Part shown: one piece after another, positions 11,604 to 20,493 of the stretch
Position numbering within the stretch: the first letter of the stretch is position 1
How the letters are laid out: each line of letters begins with the position of its first letter
DNA from: Klebsiella spallanzanii
Lineage (GTDB): Bacteria > Pseudomonadota > Gammaproteobacteria > Enterobacterales > Enterobacteriaceae
NCBI RefSeq assembly: GCF_902158555.1
Contig: NZ_CABGGS010000043.1
Coordinates: 248,001 to 312,000 of the forward strand
DNA length: 64,000 bases
Direction of reading: 5' to 3'
Program-made: the position numbers and the translations under genes
The notes under the pieces: model-generated
What the model saw: the letters and a program-made list of their open reading frames with translations, nothing else
Databases searched by the model: none
Told to the model about the DNA's origin: nothing

Positions 11604-11632
11604 GCCGGGTGGCGGCTTGCGCCTGACCCGGC
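11604..11632. repeat. REP-type palindromic unit
   Basis: GCCGGGTGGCGGC and GCGCCTGACCCGGC form the imperfect GC-rich stem typical of enterobacterial REP/PU sequences. It lies after yqhA. Confidence 0.75.
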
Positions 11633-11735
11633 TTACAAAATCTGTCGTTCCTTCTCTCAGTTTCTACTCTCCTCTACTGGCACATGGCAGAGCTTCTGCT
11701 TTGCTTAAAGGGCACTTAATAACGGAGGAAGGGTG

Positions 11736-12623
11736 ATGACGCGACTAACGGCCAAAGATTTTCCCCAGCAACTGCTTGAGTATTACGACTACTACGCCCA
11801 TGGCAAAATCAGCAAACGTGAGTTTCTCCAGCTGGCGGGGAAATACACCGTCGGCGGGATGACCGCGCTGGCGCTGTTTAATCTGCTAAAGCCTAACTAC
11901 GCTCTGGCGGAGCAGGTTGCGTTTACTGACCCCGATATCCATCCGGAATATATTCACTATCCCTCGCCCGATGGCCATGGCGAAGTACGGGCTTATCTGG
12001 TGATGCCGACGAAAATAGCTGACAAAGCGCCCGCAGTGGTAGTGGTGCATGAGAACCGAGGTCTGAATCCCTACATTGAAGACGTTGCCCGACGGGTGGC
12101 GAAAGCGGGCTATATTGCGCTGGCGCCGGATGGTCTGAGCTCCGTCGGCGGCTATCCTGGCAATGATGATGAAGGACGGGAGTTACAGCAGAAGGTCGAT
12201 CCGGTGAAGCTGATGAACGATTTTTTCGCAGCGGTTGCGTTTATGGAGAAGCATCCTCAGGCAACGGGAAAGGTTGGGATTACCGGTTTTTGCTACGGCG
12301 GCGGCGTCAGCAATGCGGCAGCGGTGGCGATCCCCGAGCTGGCCTGTGCGGTACCGTTTTATGGTCGTCAGCCGCCGCTGAACGAAGTCGACAAAATAAA
12401 GGCCCCGCTACTGCTGCACTATGCTGGCCTGGATAGCGGCATTAATGAAGGCTGGCCCGCCTATGAAAAAGCGCTAAAGGCGCATAATAAGGTCTATGAG
12501 GCTTATATATATCAGGGTGTTAACCACGGCTTTCATAATGATTCTACTCCCCGCTACGACCGGGCTGCCGCCGATCTGGCCTGGCAGCGCACGCTGGCGT
12601 GGTTTGATAAGTATTTACGCTAG
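11736..12623 (+). CDS. Dienelactone hydrolase family protein (YghX type)
   Basis: A 295-residue alpha/beta hydrolase, an intact homologue of YghX, which is broken in E. coli K-12. The dienelactone hydrolase catalytic set is visible: Cys186 in GFCYGGG, Asp233 in GLDSGINEG, His264 in GVNHGFH, and Glu106 in the VVHENRG strand. Residues 24-52 ([25 protein letters not shown]) resemble a Tat signal, with Lys-Arg in place of Arg-Arg, so export is possible but uncertain. The ATG was chosen over a GTG one codon upstream because it has better spacing to GGAGG. Natural substrate unknown. Confidence 0.88.
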   Translation: MTRLTAKDFPQQLLEYYDYYAHGKISKREFLQLAGKYTVGGMTALALFNLLKPNYALAEQVAFTDPDIHPEYIHYPSPDGHGEVRAYLVMPTKIADKAPAVVVVHENRGLNPYIEDVARRVAKAGYIALAPDGLSSVGGYPGNDDEGRELQQKVDPVKLMNDFFAAVAFMEKHPQATGKVGITGFCYGGGVSNAAAVAIPELACAVPFYGRQPPLNEVDKIKAPLLLHYAGLDSGINEGWPAYEKALKAHNKVYEAYIYQGVNHGFHNDSTPRYDRAAADLAWQRTLAWFDKYLR

Positions 12624-12702
12624 CGAAATCGCCGGAAATAGCACTACCGCTCGCTCAAAAAAACGCTATATAATTTTATATATAACGATTGAGGGGAGTG
12701 CG

Positions 12703-12990
12703 ATGGAAAATCATTTTGGTAAAGGCTTAATGGCGGGGCTTCAGGCATCCCATGCTGACACCGCCACGCATGCGGCAAATTTTTGCTCCGACTATAAACG
12801 CGGGTTTGTGCTCGGTTATTCACACCGTATGTTTGAGAAAACCGGCGACCGTCAGCTTAGCGCCTGGGAAGCGGGGATCCTTACCCGTCGCTATGGTCTG
12901 GACAGAGACATGGTGATGGACTTCTTCAAAGAGGGAAGTTCGTGCACGTCGATGCGCTACTTTATGGCGGGATATCGGTTAGAAAGCTAA
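12703..12990 (+). CDS. yghW: YghW family protein (DUF2623)
   Basis: A 95-residue cytosolic protein nearly identical in length and pattern to E. coli YghW ([42 protein letters not shown]). No function is known. GAGGGGAG precedes the ATG. It is followed by a perfect palindrome that ends it against the convergent yghU. Confidence 0.9.
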   Translation: MENHFGKGLMAGLQASHADTATHAANFCSDYKRGFVLGYSHRMFEKTGDRQLSAWEAGILTRRYGLDRDMVMDFFKEGSSCTSMRYFMAGYRLES

Positions 12991-12993
12991 AAA

Positions 12994-13013
12994 CCGGAGG
13001 CTGAAGCCTCCGG
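12994..13013. terminator. Bidirectional terminator between yghW and yghU
   Basis: The perfect 20-base palindrome CCGGAGGCTGAAGCCTCCGG sits between the two convergent stop codons. Confidence 0.75.
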
Positions 13014-13024
13014 CGAGCAGGGCG

Positions 13025-13891
13025 TTACGCCTGGCGTTTATCTTCAGTTTGCGTTTCGAAGTCGCTGGCAGCATGGCGTTCGTGAAGCTGCTCATTGAGC
13101 GGGCCGAAGGTGCGGTTAACCATGCGTCCACGCTGAACGGCGGGGCGATTGCCCACATCCTGCGCCCAGCGCAGTACGTTTTTATAGCTACCGGCATCAA
13201 GGAACTCGGCGGCGTTGTAAACATTCCCCAACACCACGTTGCCGTACCATGGCCAGATGGCCATATCGGCAATAGTGTACTCTTCCCCTGCAACAAAACG
13301 ACCCCGGGAAAGCTGCTTGTCCAGCACATCAAGCTGGCGTTTAGCTTCCATCGTAAAGCGATCGATCGCGTATTCGATTTTCACCGGCGCATAGTTGAAG
13401 AAGTGGCCAAAGCCGCCGCCGAGGAACGGAGCCGCGCCCTGCAGCCAGAACAGCCAGTTAAGGGTTTCGGTGCGGCCTGCCGGATCTTTTGGCAGGAAGA
13501 AACCGAACTTCTCCGCCAGATAGAGCAGGATGCTGCCGGATTCAAAAACCCGGGTCGGCGGCGTGGTGGAGTGGTCGCTGAGCGCGGGGATTTTCGAGTT
13601 TGGGTTAATCTCGACAAAGCCGCTGGAGAACTGATCGCCTTCGCCGATGCGAATCAGCCAGGCGTCATACTCCGCGCCGCTGACGCCCAGCGCCAGCAGC
13701 TCTTCCAGCATAATGGTCACCTTCTGACCGTTTGGCGTTCCCAGCGAATAGAGCTGAAGCGGATGCGCCCCCACCGGCAGCTCCTGGTCATGGGTTGCGC
13801 CGGAGACGGGACGGTTGATATTGGCGAATGCGCCGCCGTTGTTTTGCTTCCATTCCCACACTTTAGGTGGTTGGTAGTTATTCTCTGACAT
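13025..13891 (-). CDS. yghU: Glutathione S-transferase-like disulfide-bond oxidoreductase
   Basis: A 288-residue Nu-class glutathione transferase, the same length as E. coli YghU. The thioredoxin-fold N-terminal domain contains YSLGTPNGQKVTIMLEEL and the glutathione-binding NPNSKIPAL and ESGSILLYL motifs. The all-helical domain follows from about residue 145. YghU binds two glutathiones and has disulfide reductase activity. It belongs to a thiol-linked neighbourhood with the DsbA-like gene and gss. Confidence 0.95.
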   Translation of the reverse strand: MSENNYQPPKVWEWKQNNGGAFANINRPVSGATHDQELPVGAHPLQLYSLGTPNGQKVTIMLEELLALGVSGAEYDAWLIRIGEGDQFSSGFVEINPNSKIPALSDHSTTPPTRVFESGSILLYLAEKFGFFLPKDPAGRTETLNWLFWLQGAAPFLGGGFGHFFNYAPVKIEYAIDRFTMEAKRQLDVLDKQLSRGRFVAGEEYTIADMAIWPWYGNVVLGNVYNAAEFLDAGSYKNVLRWAQDVGNRPAVQRGRMVNRTFGPLNEQLHERHAASDFETQTEDKRQA

Positions 13892-13974
13892 GCTGGCCTG
13901 CCTTTTTCATGAGGTGTTGAGGGAGTGTAGCAGGTGCTATCGGATGGGTTTAACAGTGCGAGGCGTATTAAATA

Positions 13975-14388
13975 TCATTTTGTTGACTTCATCCGCGTCA
14001 GAAAACGTTCGACCTGAATGATGGCCCGCTTGTGCGTTCCGCGACCAATCAGGCCCTTATCGTCAAGACAGCTGACGTGAAAGTGGAGGACTTTGCCTTC
14101 TATTTTCACCAGCTCGACGGTTGCTTTAACCAGCGAGCCTGCTTGTGTCGGCGATTCATGCGTCATATCAACGGCAATACCCAAAGTGTGTTCACCGGGC
14201 GCTAAATAAGGGCGCAGCGCCTGAATGCAGGTCTGCTCCATAAAACCAATCATATATGCCGTTGCCAGCAAGGGCGGCATATCCTGAAAGCCCGGCCAGT
14301 TAGTATCGACCTGCGGCACGGTATGCCGAGGTTCTACGATAAAACCATCCTGATGTGTCAGTCCGATTTCCAGCTGCGAGTGATTCAT
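13975..14388 (-). CDS. Hotdog-fold thioesterase, FlK type
   Basis: A 137-residue protein matching the fluoroacetyl-CoA-type thioesterase pattern: MPPLLATAYMIGFMEQTCIQALRPYL, HTLGIAVDMTHESPT, then GLIGRGTHKRAII. The Thr, Glu and His catalytic positions of that group appear to be kept. It is the last gene of a likely operon marR-methyltransferase-thioesterase, with its ATG overlapping the upstream stop (ATGA). A real acyl-CoA substrate cannot be named from sequence. Confidence 0.75.
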   Translation of the reverse strand: MNHSQLEIGLTHQDGFIVEPRHTVPQVDTNWPGFQDMPPLLATAYMIGFMEQTCIQALRPYLAPGEHTLGIAVDMTHESPTQAGSLVKATVELVKIEGKVLHFHVSCLDDKGLIGRGTHKRAIIQVERFLTRMKSTK

Positions 14389-15131
14389 AATTTACCTGCT
14401 CTGATATTAATCGGCCAGCCGCAGACTCTGCGCTGCGAAGGGTCTCCCCATATCTGGCATAGATCTTCATAAAACCGGGATAGCCTTTTTTCCTGCCCCG
14501 CCTCGCCCGCGCGCTTTACTGCTGACCAGGTGGAGATATAGCCCATCAGCGCCGCCAGATCCCACTCCAGACAAATCTCCATTTTTGGCGCCGTGAGCTC
14601 GGCGAACGGGAAATCAATGGTTCTATAGCCTTCGTCAACGAGCTTGCGCTCTGCGGGCCAGAAATGGCCGATTTCGTCATAATAGAACTGGCGGAAACGC
14701 TCGCCGATGGTTTCGTCGGGAATCAGTACGCCGTAGCTGATTAATGCAATGGTGGCCCGAGGGGCGGCAACACGCGCGATTTCGCGATAAAACGCGGGTA
14801 AATCAAACCAGTGCGCCGCCTGGGCGACGGTAATCAGGTTGATTTGGCTGAGATCGCCGGGTAGTCGTTCGGCAGGCCCAACGCGATAATCAATCTTGTC
14901 GTGAGGCGCAGCGTTTGCAATCTGGCTCTGGCCGGGGTCGATCCCCGTGACCTTATCAAAGCCAGAAGCCAGTAAGTGCGTCAGCTGGCCCGTGCCGCAT
15001 CCAACATCCAGCGCATGATGTTGATCTGGCGTTATCGAGAGCAGGTAATCCAGTAGCGCTCTGGGGTACTCCGGACGAAAGCGGGCGTAGGTTTCGCCGC
15101 CGCTGGCAAACCAGTTTGCGCTACTCGTCAT
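14385..15131 (-). CDS. Class I SAM-dependent methyltransferase
   Basis: A 248-residue methyltransferase of the Methyltransf_11 type. SAM-binding motif I reads LDVGCGTGQLT, followed by the acidic GIDPGQSQI and the motif QAAHWFDLPAFYREIARV. The start MTSSANWFASGG, inside the end of the marR gene, is preferred because AGGA lies eight bases upstream; a longer start 13 codons earlier is possible. Overlaps on both sides point to a three-gene operon. Substrate unknown. Confidence 0.8.
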   Translation of the reverse strand: MTSSANWFASGGETYARFRPEYPRALLDYLLSITPDQHHALDVGCGTGQLTHLLASGFDKVTGIDPGQSQIANAAPHDKIDYRVGPAERLPGDLSQINLITVAQAAHWFDLPAFYREIARVAAPRATIALISYGVLIPDETIGERFRQFYYDEIGHFWPAERKLVDEGYRTIDFPFAELTAPKMEICLEWDLAALMGYISTWSAVKRAGEAGQEKRLSRFYEDLCQIWGDPSQRRVCGWPINIRAGKL

Positions 15132-15594
15132 GATGTTGTTCCTGTTTTGCGAGTCGGAGTCGTTCGTCAAATCCCTGCTTTTCTAGCGCTTTGGCAGTTT
15201 CCTGCAGCACGGTAAGAAGTGGATATCCCGTTTCGTTTTCCAGTTGATTGATAGCGACAAAAATCGTTTGCCAGTGCGGCTGTAATTCGGCGACCAGTTG
15301 CTGACCCTTGCTGGTGAGCTGCAAGCGGCTTTTACGCCCATCTTCCTGAGCGTGTTTTTGCAGAATATCCTCTTTCTCCATCATGGAGACGGACTGGCTA
15401 ATCGCCCCTTGGGTCAACCAGGTGCGGGCAGTAATATCCGTCACGGTCTCCGCTCCCGCTACCATCGCCCGCAGAATGGGGGTATAGCGAGGGCGGTAGG
15501 TAAATGCCATGTCGCGATAAATTTTTTCAGCGCCGCTATCGACGAGGTCCGTAACATAGCGAAGCAGTTCTCCAAGGCCTGGTTGATTTTCCAT
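15121..15594 (-). CDS. MarR-family transcriptional regulator
   Basis: A 157-residue winged-helix repressor. The DNA-binding helix is TVTDITARTWLTQGAISQSVSMMEKEDIL, and the wing contains DGRKSRLQLT. It heads the operon with the methyltransferase and thioesterase and probably controls it in response to a small ligand. The region just upstream contains TTAGTGCTAA, a small palindrome at about 15625-15634 that could be its operator. Confidence 0.85.
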   Translation of the reverse strand: MENQPGLGELLRYVTDLVDSGAEKIYRDMAFTYRPRYTPILRAMVAGAETVTDITARTWLTQGAISQSVSMMEKEDILQKHAQEDGRKSRLQLTSKGQQLVAELQPHWQTIFVAINQLENETGYPLLTVLQETAKALEKQGFDERLRLAKQEQHHDE

Positions 15595-15739
15595 TGGTCA
15601 CTCCTTAATTTTTTAATATACATTAGTGCTAATGTATTTTTTTGGCAAAGGGTGACCCTGGATGATATCTAGCGGTAATGAGTTGGGGTAGCTGGCAGCG
15701 CAACGCTTTGGGCCGCCAGGATGTTTACTTCGAAGGGAA

Positions 15740-16300
15740 TCAGGCCAAAATTCGCGCGGCCCACACGCTGATATCATCGCCGCTGCCGAGATCCGCCTGC
15801 ACCAGGCCGTTAACCATAAAGGTCGGCGATACGTGGATACCGTTCTGGCGAGCGTATTTGCTGTGCCATTTGATCTCGTTTTGCAGCTCAGGACGGGCAA
15901 ATGCCGCAGCCAGCGAGACGTGGCTATAGCGTTCGATTCGCTCAATAATCTGCTGTGGCGATGCGTTCATATTCGGCCCGCTACAGTGGTCGGTAAACTC
16001 GAACTCCTCGCGGTGGTCAGCGACGGCTTTCAGCACCTTGTGCGCCTGCTCGCGACCATGAGGCAGAGTAGAGGCGGCAAGAATGCAACGCACGATGACG
16101 CCGGAGAACAGATGCCACGGCTGAGACTGAAGACGAATTTTGATCGTGACGTTATCCGCGCCAACTTCATCCAGCAGATCATCAAGCTTATTAAAGGCGC
16201 GCACCGAGTAAGGGCAGGTTGGTTCGAGAAACACCTCAAAGGTGCGTGGGCCATGCCCCCAAACCAGCGGTTGGGCAGTCAGATGCGAAGGTGTGCTCAT
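15740..16300 (-). CDS. DsbA-like thioredoxin-fold oxidoreductase
   Basis: A 186-residue thioredoxin-fold protein. The active-site region reads EPTCPYSVRA, a CPYS site with only the first cysteine of the usual CxxC, which suggests a monothiol or glutathione-type reaction rather than disulfide exchange. A long helical insertion and the cis-proline region (HVSPTFMVNG) follow. There is no signal peptide, so it is probably cytosolic. It sits upstream of and divergent to gss. Confidence 0.75.
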   Translation of the reverse strand: MSTPSHLTAQPLVWGHGPRTFEVFLEPTCPYSVRAFNKLDDLLDEVGADNVTIKIRLQSQPWHLFSGVIVRCILAASTLPHGREQAHKVLKAVADHREEFEFTDHCSGPNMNASPQQIIERIERYSHVSLAAAFARPELQNEIKWHSKYARQNGIHVSPTFMVNGLVQADLGSGDDISVWAARILA

Positions 16301-16507
16301 TGTCGACTCCTGATTGTTTTTTTATCTCAAATAACGATATCACTTTTGCCTGGCGGTGCAGGCTTATTTTCCTTAAGGGCACGATTAGCGAATCGAATGA
16401 GTGGTATCATCATTGCACCTCTGTCTGGTAAGTGCCTGCGGCAGGATAAGAAGAGGGAGTTTTGTTTCGCCAACTGCCCGGGCTGCATTAATTTGAGGTC
16501 AGGCTAA

Positions 16508-18379
16508 ATGAGCAAAGGTTCGACAAGCAGTGACGCCCCGTTTGGTACACTATTAGGCTACGCGCCGGGCGGCGTAGCGATTTATTCTTCGAATTACAGT
16601 AGCTTAAATCCGCAAGACTATCCGGATGACGCCACGTTCCGTAGTTATATCGGTAATGAGTATATGGGGCACAAATGGCAGTGCGTAGAGTTTGCGCGCC
16701 GCTTTCTGTTCCTCACCTACGGCTTTGTGTTTACCGATGTCGGCATGGCCTACGAAATCTTCTCTCTGCGTTTTCTGCGCGAAGTGGTCAACGACAATAT
16801 TCTGCCGCTGCAGGCTTTCGCTAACGGCTCCCGCCGTCCGCCGATTGCCGGTTCTCTGCTGATTTGGCAGAAGGGCGGCGAGTTTAAACACACCGGCCAC
16901 GTGGCGGTGATCACTCAGTTGGTCGGGAATAAAGTCCGGATCGCCGAGCAAAACGTAATTCACTCGCCGCTGCCGCAGGGCCAGCAGTGGACCCGCGAGC
17001 TGACGCTGGAAGTGAAAAACGGCATCTACACAATTAAAGACACCTTTGCCGATACCGAAATTCTTGGCTGGATGATCCAAACCGCTGATACCGAGCACAG
17101 CCTGCCGCAGCCGGTTCTGCCGGGTGACGCGATGGCTATCAAAGGCGCGCGGTTGCCGAATAAAGGCCAGTTTCGCGGCAACTGGCTCAACGAAAAAGAT
17201 TCGCTGCAAAAAGCCTACGTTGAAGCCAACGGCCACGTTATCAATAAAGACCCTTACCAGTATTTCACCATTAGCGAAAGCGCCGAGCAGGAGCTTATCA
17301 AGGCGACCAACGAGCTGCACCTGATGTACCTGCACGCCACCGATAAGGTGATGAAGGATGACAGTCTGCTGGCACTGTTCGATATTCCGAAAATCCTCTG
17401 GCCGCGCCTGCGCCTCTCGTGGCAGCGCCGTCGGCATCATATGATTACCGGTCGTATGGATTTCTGTATGGATGAACGCGGGTTGAAGGTGTATGAATAC
17501 AACGCCGACTCCGCTTCCTGCCATACCGAAGGCGGGCTGATCCTCGAACAGTGGCTGAAACAGGGCTACTACGGCACCGGGCACAATCCGGCGGAAAACC
17601 TGCTGGATGAGCTTGCCGGGGCGTGGAAGCACAGCCGGGCGCGCCCTTTCGTGCATATCATGCAGGATAAGGATCTGGAGGAGAACTATCACGCCCAGTT
17701 TATCCAGCGTTCGCTGACGCAGGCCGGTTTCGACAGCAAAATTCTCTATGGCCTTGATGAGCTGCGCTGGGATGCTGCCGGGCAGCTTATTGACGCCGAT
17801 GGTCGGTTGGTCAACTGCGTCTGGAAAACCTGGGCGTGGGAAACCGCCATTGAGCAGGTGCGTGAAGTCAGCGCCGACGAGTATGCCGCCGTGCCGATTC
17901 GCACCGGGCATCCCAATAATGAGGTGCGCTTGATTGACGTTCTGCTGCGCCCGGAAGTCTTAGTGTTTGAACCGCTGTGGACGGTTATCCCCGGCAACAA
18001 GGCGATTCTGCCGGTGCTGTGGTCGCTGTTCCCGAACCATCGTTACCTGCTGGATACCGATTTTGTGGTCAACGAGCAGCTGGCGGAAACTGGCTATGCG
18101 GTTAAGCCTATCTCAGGCCGCTGCGGCAACAATATCGACCTGATTGGCCCGCAGGATGAAGTGCTGGATAAAACCAGCGGCCAGTTTGTCGATCGCAAAA
18201 ATATTTACCAGCAGCTGTGGTGCCTGCCGAAAGTGGATGGCAAATACATCCAGGTTTGCACCTTTACCGTTGGCGGTAACTATGGCGGTACCTGCCTGCG
18301 CGGCGATGATTCGCTGGTGGTGAAAAAAGAGAGCGATATTGAGCCGTTAATCGTGCTAAAAGACAAAGATAACCGTTAA
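16508..18379 (+). CDS. gss: Bifunctional glutathionylspermidine synthetase/amidase
   Basis: A 623-residue bifunctional enzyme that makes and hydrolyses glutathionylspermidine. The N-terminal CHAP amidase domain (about 1-200) has nucleophile Cys59 (KWQCVEFARRF) and its histidine in FKHTGHVAVI. The C-terminal ATP-grasp synthetase domain (about 210-615) has YEYNADSASCHTEGG and GRCGNNIDLI. The length matches E. coli Gss. It links polyamine and glutathione metabolism, as do speC and gshB elsewhere in the window. Confidence 0.97.
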   Translation: MSKGSTSSDAPFGTLLGYAPGGVAIYSSNYSSLNPQDYPDDATFRSYIGNEYMGHKWQCVEFARRFLFLTYGFVFTDVGMAYEIFSLRFLREVVNDNILPLQAFANGSRRPPIAGSLLIWQKGGEFKHTGHVAVITQLVGNKVRIAEQNVIHSPLPQGQQWTRELTLEVKNGIYTIKDTFADTEILGWMIQTADTEHSLPQPVLPGDAMAIKGARLPNKGQFRGNWLNEKDSLQKAYVEANGHVINKDPYQYFTISESAEQELIKATNELHLMYLHATDKVMKDDSLLALFDIPKILWPRLRLSWQRRRHHMITGRMDFCMDERGLKVYEYNADSASCHTEGGLILEQWLKQGYYGTGHNPAENLLDELAGAWKHSRARPFVHIMQDKDLEENYHAQFIQRSLTQAGFDSKILYGLDELRWDAAGQLIDADGRLVNCVWKTWAWETAIEQVREVSADEYAAVPIRTGHPNNEVRLIDVLLRPEVLVFEPLWTVIPGNKAILPVLWSLFPNHRYLLDTDFVVNEQLAETGYAVKPISGRCGNNIDLIGPQDEVLDKTSGQFVDRKNIYQQLWCLPKVDGKYIQVCTFTVGGNYGGTCLRGDDSLVVKKESDIEPLIVLKDKDNR

Positions 18380-18422
18380 GTTTAGCCCCGGATTGCGGCG
18401 GTTCTCTCCACCTGCGGCATTT

Positions 18423-18501
18423 GTAGCCCGGGCAAGGCGCATCGCGCCGCCCCCGGGTAAGTCAGCAGGGCGGCAGAATTTCCTGGAGCTGTCCGGGCTA
18501 C
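18423..18501. repeat. Imperfect palindromic repeat after gss
   Basis: GTAGCCCGG at the left and CCGGGCTAC at the right form inverted ends, with an inner GC-rich stem (CCCGGGCAAGGCGC ... CCCCCGGG). This is the pattern of Klebsiella/enterobacterial REP-like interspersed elements. Confidence 0.65.
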
Positions 18502-18519
18502 CAATATATGAACTCCAGG

Positions 18520-18546
18520 CCCTGGGTGAGCGTAGCGCTCCCAGGG
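18520..18546. repeat. Short hairpin, REP-like
   Basis: CCCTGGGTGAGCG and CGCTCCCAGGG pair around a short loop. It is the second palindrome in the gap between gss and the aminotransferase gene and could end gss transcription. Confidence 0.55.
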
Positions 18547-18604
18547 AATTATCGGTAGAAAACAGATAAAACATCACAACAACAAGACAGAAAAGGAAAA
18601 TAGT

Positions 18605-19786
18605 ATGCACGATCGGCGACTCGCCGCCCGCGCGGGTGAGCTTAAGCCCTCCGCCGTCCGCGAACTCCTCAAGCACAGTAAACTGCCCGGCGTTATCTCT
18701 CTGGGCGGCGGCATTCCGGCCCCGGAGCTTTTCGATACCGAAGGCCTGAACCTGGCGGTGCAGCAGGTGATGAACGGGCGCTTTAACGATGCATTCCAGT
18801 ATGGTTTGACCGAAGGTTATCCGCCGCTGCGTCAGGCGGTGAGCGAACTGTGTCAGGCGCGCGGCGTTGCCTGTTCAGCGAGCCATGTCTACATTACCTC
18901 TGGATCGCAGCAGTCACTGGATATCGTTGCCCGTACGCTGCTCGATCCGGGTGACGCGATCGTCGTTGAACGCCCCACCTATCTGGCGGCGCTACAGGTC
19001 TTCCAGTTGGCGCAGGCCAATATTCTCAGCGTCGATACCGATGATGACGGCATGCTGGTGGAACAACTGGCTGACCTGCTGGAAACTACCCGCATTAAAG
19101 CCGTTTACCTGGTGCCGACCTTCGGTAACCCCGGCGGAAAAACCTTGAGTGAAGCGCGCCGCCGCCGTGTGGTGGAACTGGCGAAGAAGCACGACTTCGT
19201 CATTATCGAAGACGATCCGTACGGTGAAATCAGTTTCACAGATGAAGTGTATCGCCCGCTGTATCAGTACGCGGTTGAGCTAGGCTGCGAAGATCAGGTG
19301 GTATATACCTCTACGTTCTCTAAGATCCTCGCGCCGGGTATGCGTATTGGCTGGATCGTGATGCCGGACTGGCTGGCGCAGCAGACGGTGATCGTCAAAC
19401 AGGCAGCGGATCTGCATACCAATATGCTGTCGCAGGTGATTACCGCGGAATACCTGAGCATGAATCGTCTGGAAAACCAGATTGCCCTGATCCGCGAAGA
19501 TTATCGCAAGAAGTGCGTGGCGCTGGCCGACGCGCTGGAATCCCGTCTTGGAGAGCATCTTGAGTTCAGCCGACCAAAAGGCGGTATGTTCCTGTGGGCC
19601 CGCTTCCGCTATCCGTTCGATACCATGGAATGGATGAAGAAAACGCTGGAAAACGGCGTGGTCTACGTGCCTGGGGAAGCGTTCTATAATGACAACCCGG
19701 ATACCCGCACCCTGCGTCTGTCCTACTCTACGGTATCGGCAGACGGTCTGATGACTGCCGTTGAGCGCCTGGCGAAGTCACTGTAA
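18605..19786 (+). CDS. PLP-dependent aminotransferase, class I/II
   Basis: A 393-residue fold-type I aminotransferase resembling the LysN/2-aminoadipate and MocR-catalytic-domain group but without a DNA-binding domain. Motifs seen: ISLGGGIPAPELF, the YGLTEGYPPLRQAV loop, PTFGNPGG, the PLP lysine in YTSTFSKILAPGMRIGW, and the carboxylate-binding arginine in TRTLRLSYST. It is probably a broad-range amino-acid aminotransferase. It stands alone after the gss palindromes. Confidence 0.88.
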   Translation: MHDRRLAARAGELKPSAVRELLKHSKLPGVISLGGGIPAPELFDTEGLNLAVQQVMNGRFNDAFQYGLTEGYPPLRQAVSELCQARGVACSASHVYITSGSQQSLDIVARTLLDPGDAIVVERPTYLAALQVFQLAQANILSVDTDDDGMLVEQLADLLETTRIKAVYLVPTFGNPGGKTLSEARRRRVVELAKKHDFVIIEDDPYGEISFTDEVYRPLYQYAVELGCEDQVVYTSTFSKILAPGMRIGWIVMPDWLAQQTVIVKQAADLHTNMLSQVITAEYLSMNRLENQIALIREDYRKKCVALADALESRLGEHLEFSRPKGGMFLWARFRYPFDTMEWMKKTLENGVVYVPGEAFYNDNPDTRTLRLSYSTVSADGLMTAVERLAKSL

Positions 19787-19919
19787 TCGCTCAGCTTCGC
19801 GCTGCCTGGCGGCGCGGAGTTTCAACATTGAATTATGTATTGAATCGCCCGCAGCAGATGACTACGGGCGAGAGAAACTCAGAGGAGGGATTCTGGCGGC
19901 TTATCGCCAGCCCTGGTCG

Positions 19920-20009
19920 TTAATCCTGGTCAGCAATGCGATCGTCAAGCCAGATCAGCATCAATGAGGAGAGAAAAGCAACAGCGACGGTACCAATAGC
20001 TAACAGCAT
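19920..20009 (-). CDS. Predicted 29-residue single-span membrane protein
   Basis: A short frame from ATG to TAA that encodes a hydrophobic helix (MLLAIGTVAVAFLSSLMLIW) followed by a charged tail (LDDRIADQD). A GAGG ribosome site lies eight bases before the ATG. The layout, one helix with an acidic tail, is typical of enterobacterial small membrane proteins. No homologue is recognised by name. Confidence 0.5.
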   Translation of the reverse strand: MLLAIGTVAVAFLSSLMLIWLDDRIADQD

Positions 20010-20032
20010 AAGAAGTGCCTCAGGGGTTTTTA

Positions 20033-20230
20033 TTATTTTTGTGCTTTTACCGATGAGCGATTATTTCTGTCCGTGATGGTGACTTTGGTATCTTGCTGGG
20101 AAGTGGCGAGGGTGAAAAAATCATCAGCGTCAATGTCGAAATTTAGAACGATTTCCTTATATTTCCCACAGTTAATTAACTCTTTTGCTTCTTTCATACT
20201 ACTGGCTGTAATAGTAGGCATCAGTTTCAT
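20033..20230 (-). CDS. Small hypothetical protein, 65 residues
   Basis: An uncharacterised small soluble-looking protein (MKLMPTITASSMKEAKELI, then an acidic IDADDFF patch and a basic tail). The ribosome site is weak and the surrounding DNA AT-rich. It follows, on the same strand, another short frame that begins directly after the phosphatase-autotransporter gene. It may be a remnant or a small partner protein of an unknown system. Confidence 0.4.
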   Translation of the reverse strand: MKLMPTITASSMKEAKELINCGKYKEIVLNFDIDADDFFTLATSQQDTKVTITDRNNRSSVKAQK

Positions 20231-20284
20231 CTCGTTTAAAAACTGAGAAGCAAAATAAGAGCTTGTCGATACCAGATCAACTAC

Positions 20285-20491
20285 TTTTTATGGTAAGGGC
20301 AATCATAAGTCGGATTGATGATTTCGGCTGTCGAAAGCCAATTGAAACATAATTTCTGTTTTACCTTTTCTGTCAGCGTTTCATTTTGTGGACAGCGTTT
20401 CAGCATGAGCCAATCTTCGGCGTCAAGAATTGCTCCCTTTACAATTTTGTGGGGAATAGCAAGCCGCCAGCGACGACGGCCTGCTGTGGTT
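20285..20491 (-). CDS. Possible short ORF or gene remnant after the autotransporter
   Basis: Immediately after the autotransporter stop, the same frame stays open for about 68 codons (AGRRRWRLAIPHKIVKGAIL ... NPTYDCPYHKK) and then ends in TAG. The only ATG is 39 codons from the end and has no good ribosome site. The composition (charged, Trp- and Cys-containing) looks like a real protein tail rather than noise. It may be the surviving C-terminus of a displaced gene. Identity unknown. Confidence 0.3.
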
Positions 20492-20493
20492 TT

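Noticed and set aside
16604..17911. A 435-codon open frame on the minus strand opposite gss.
   Set aside because: It mirrors a strongly conserved gene, has no ribosome site or recognisable domain, and arises from GC-rich codon use on the other strand.
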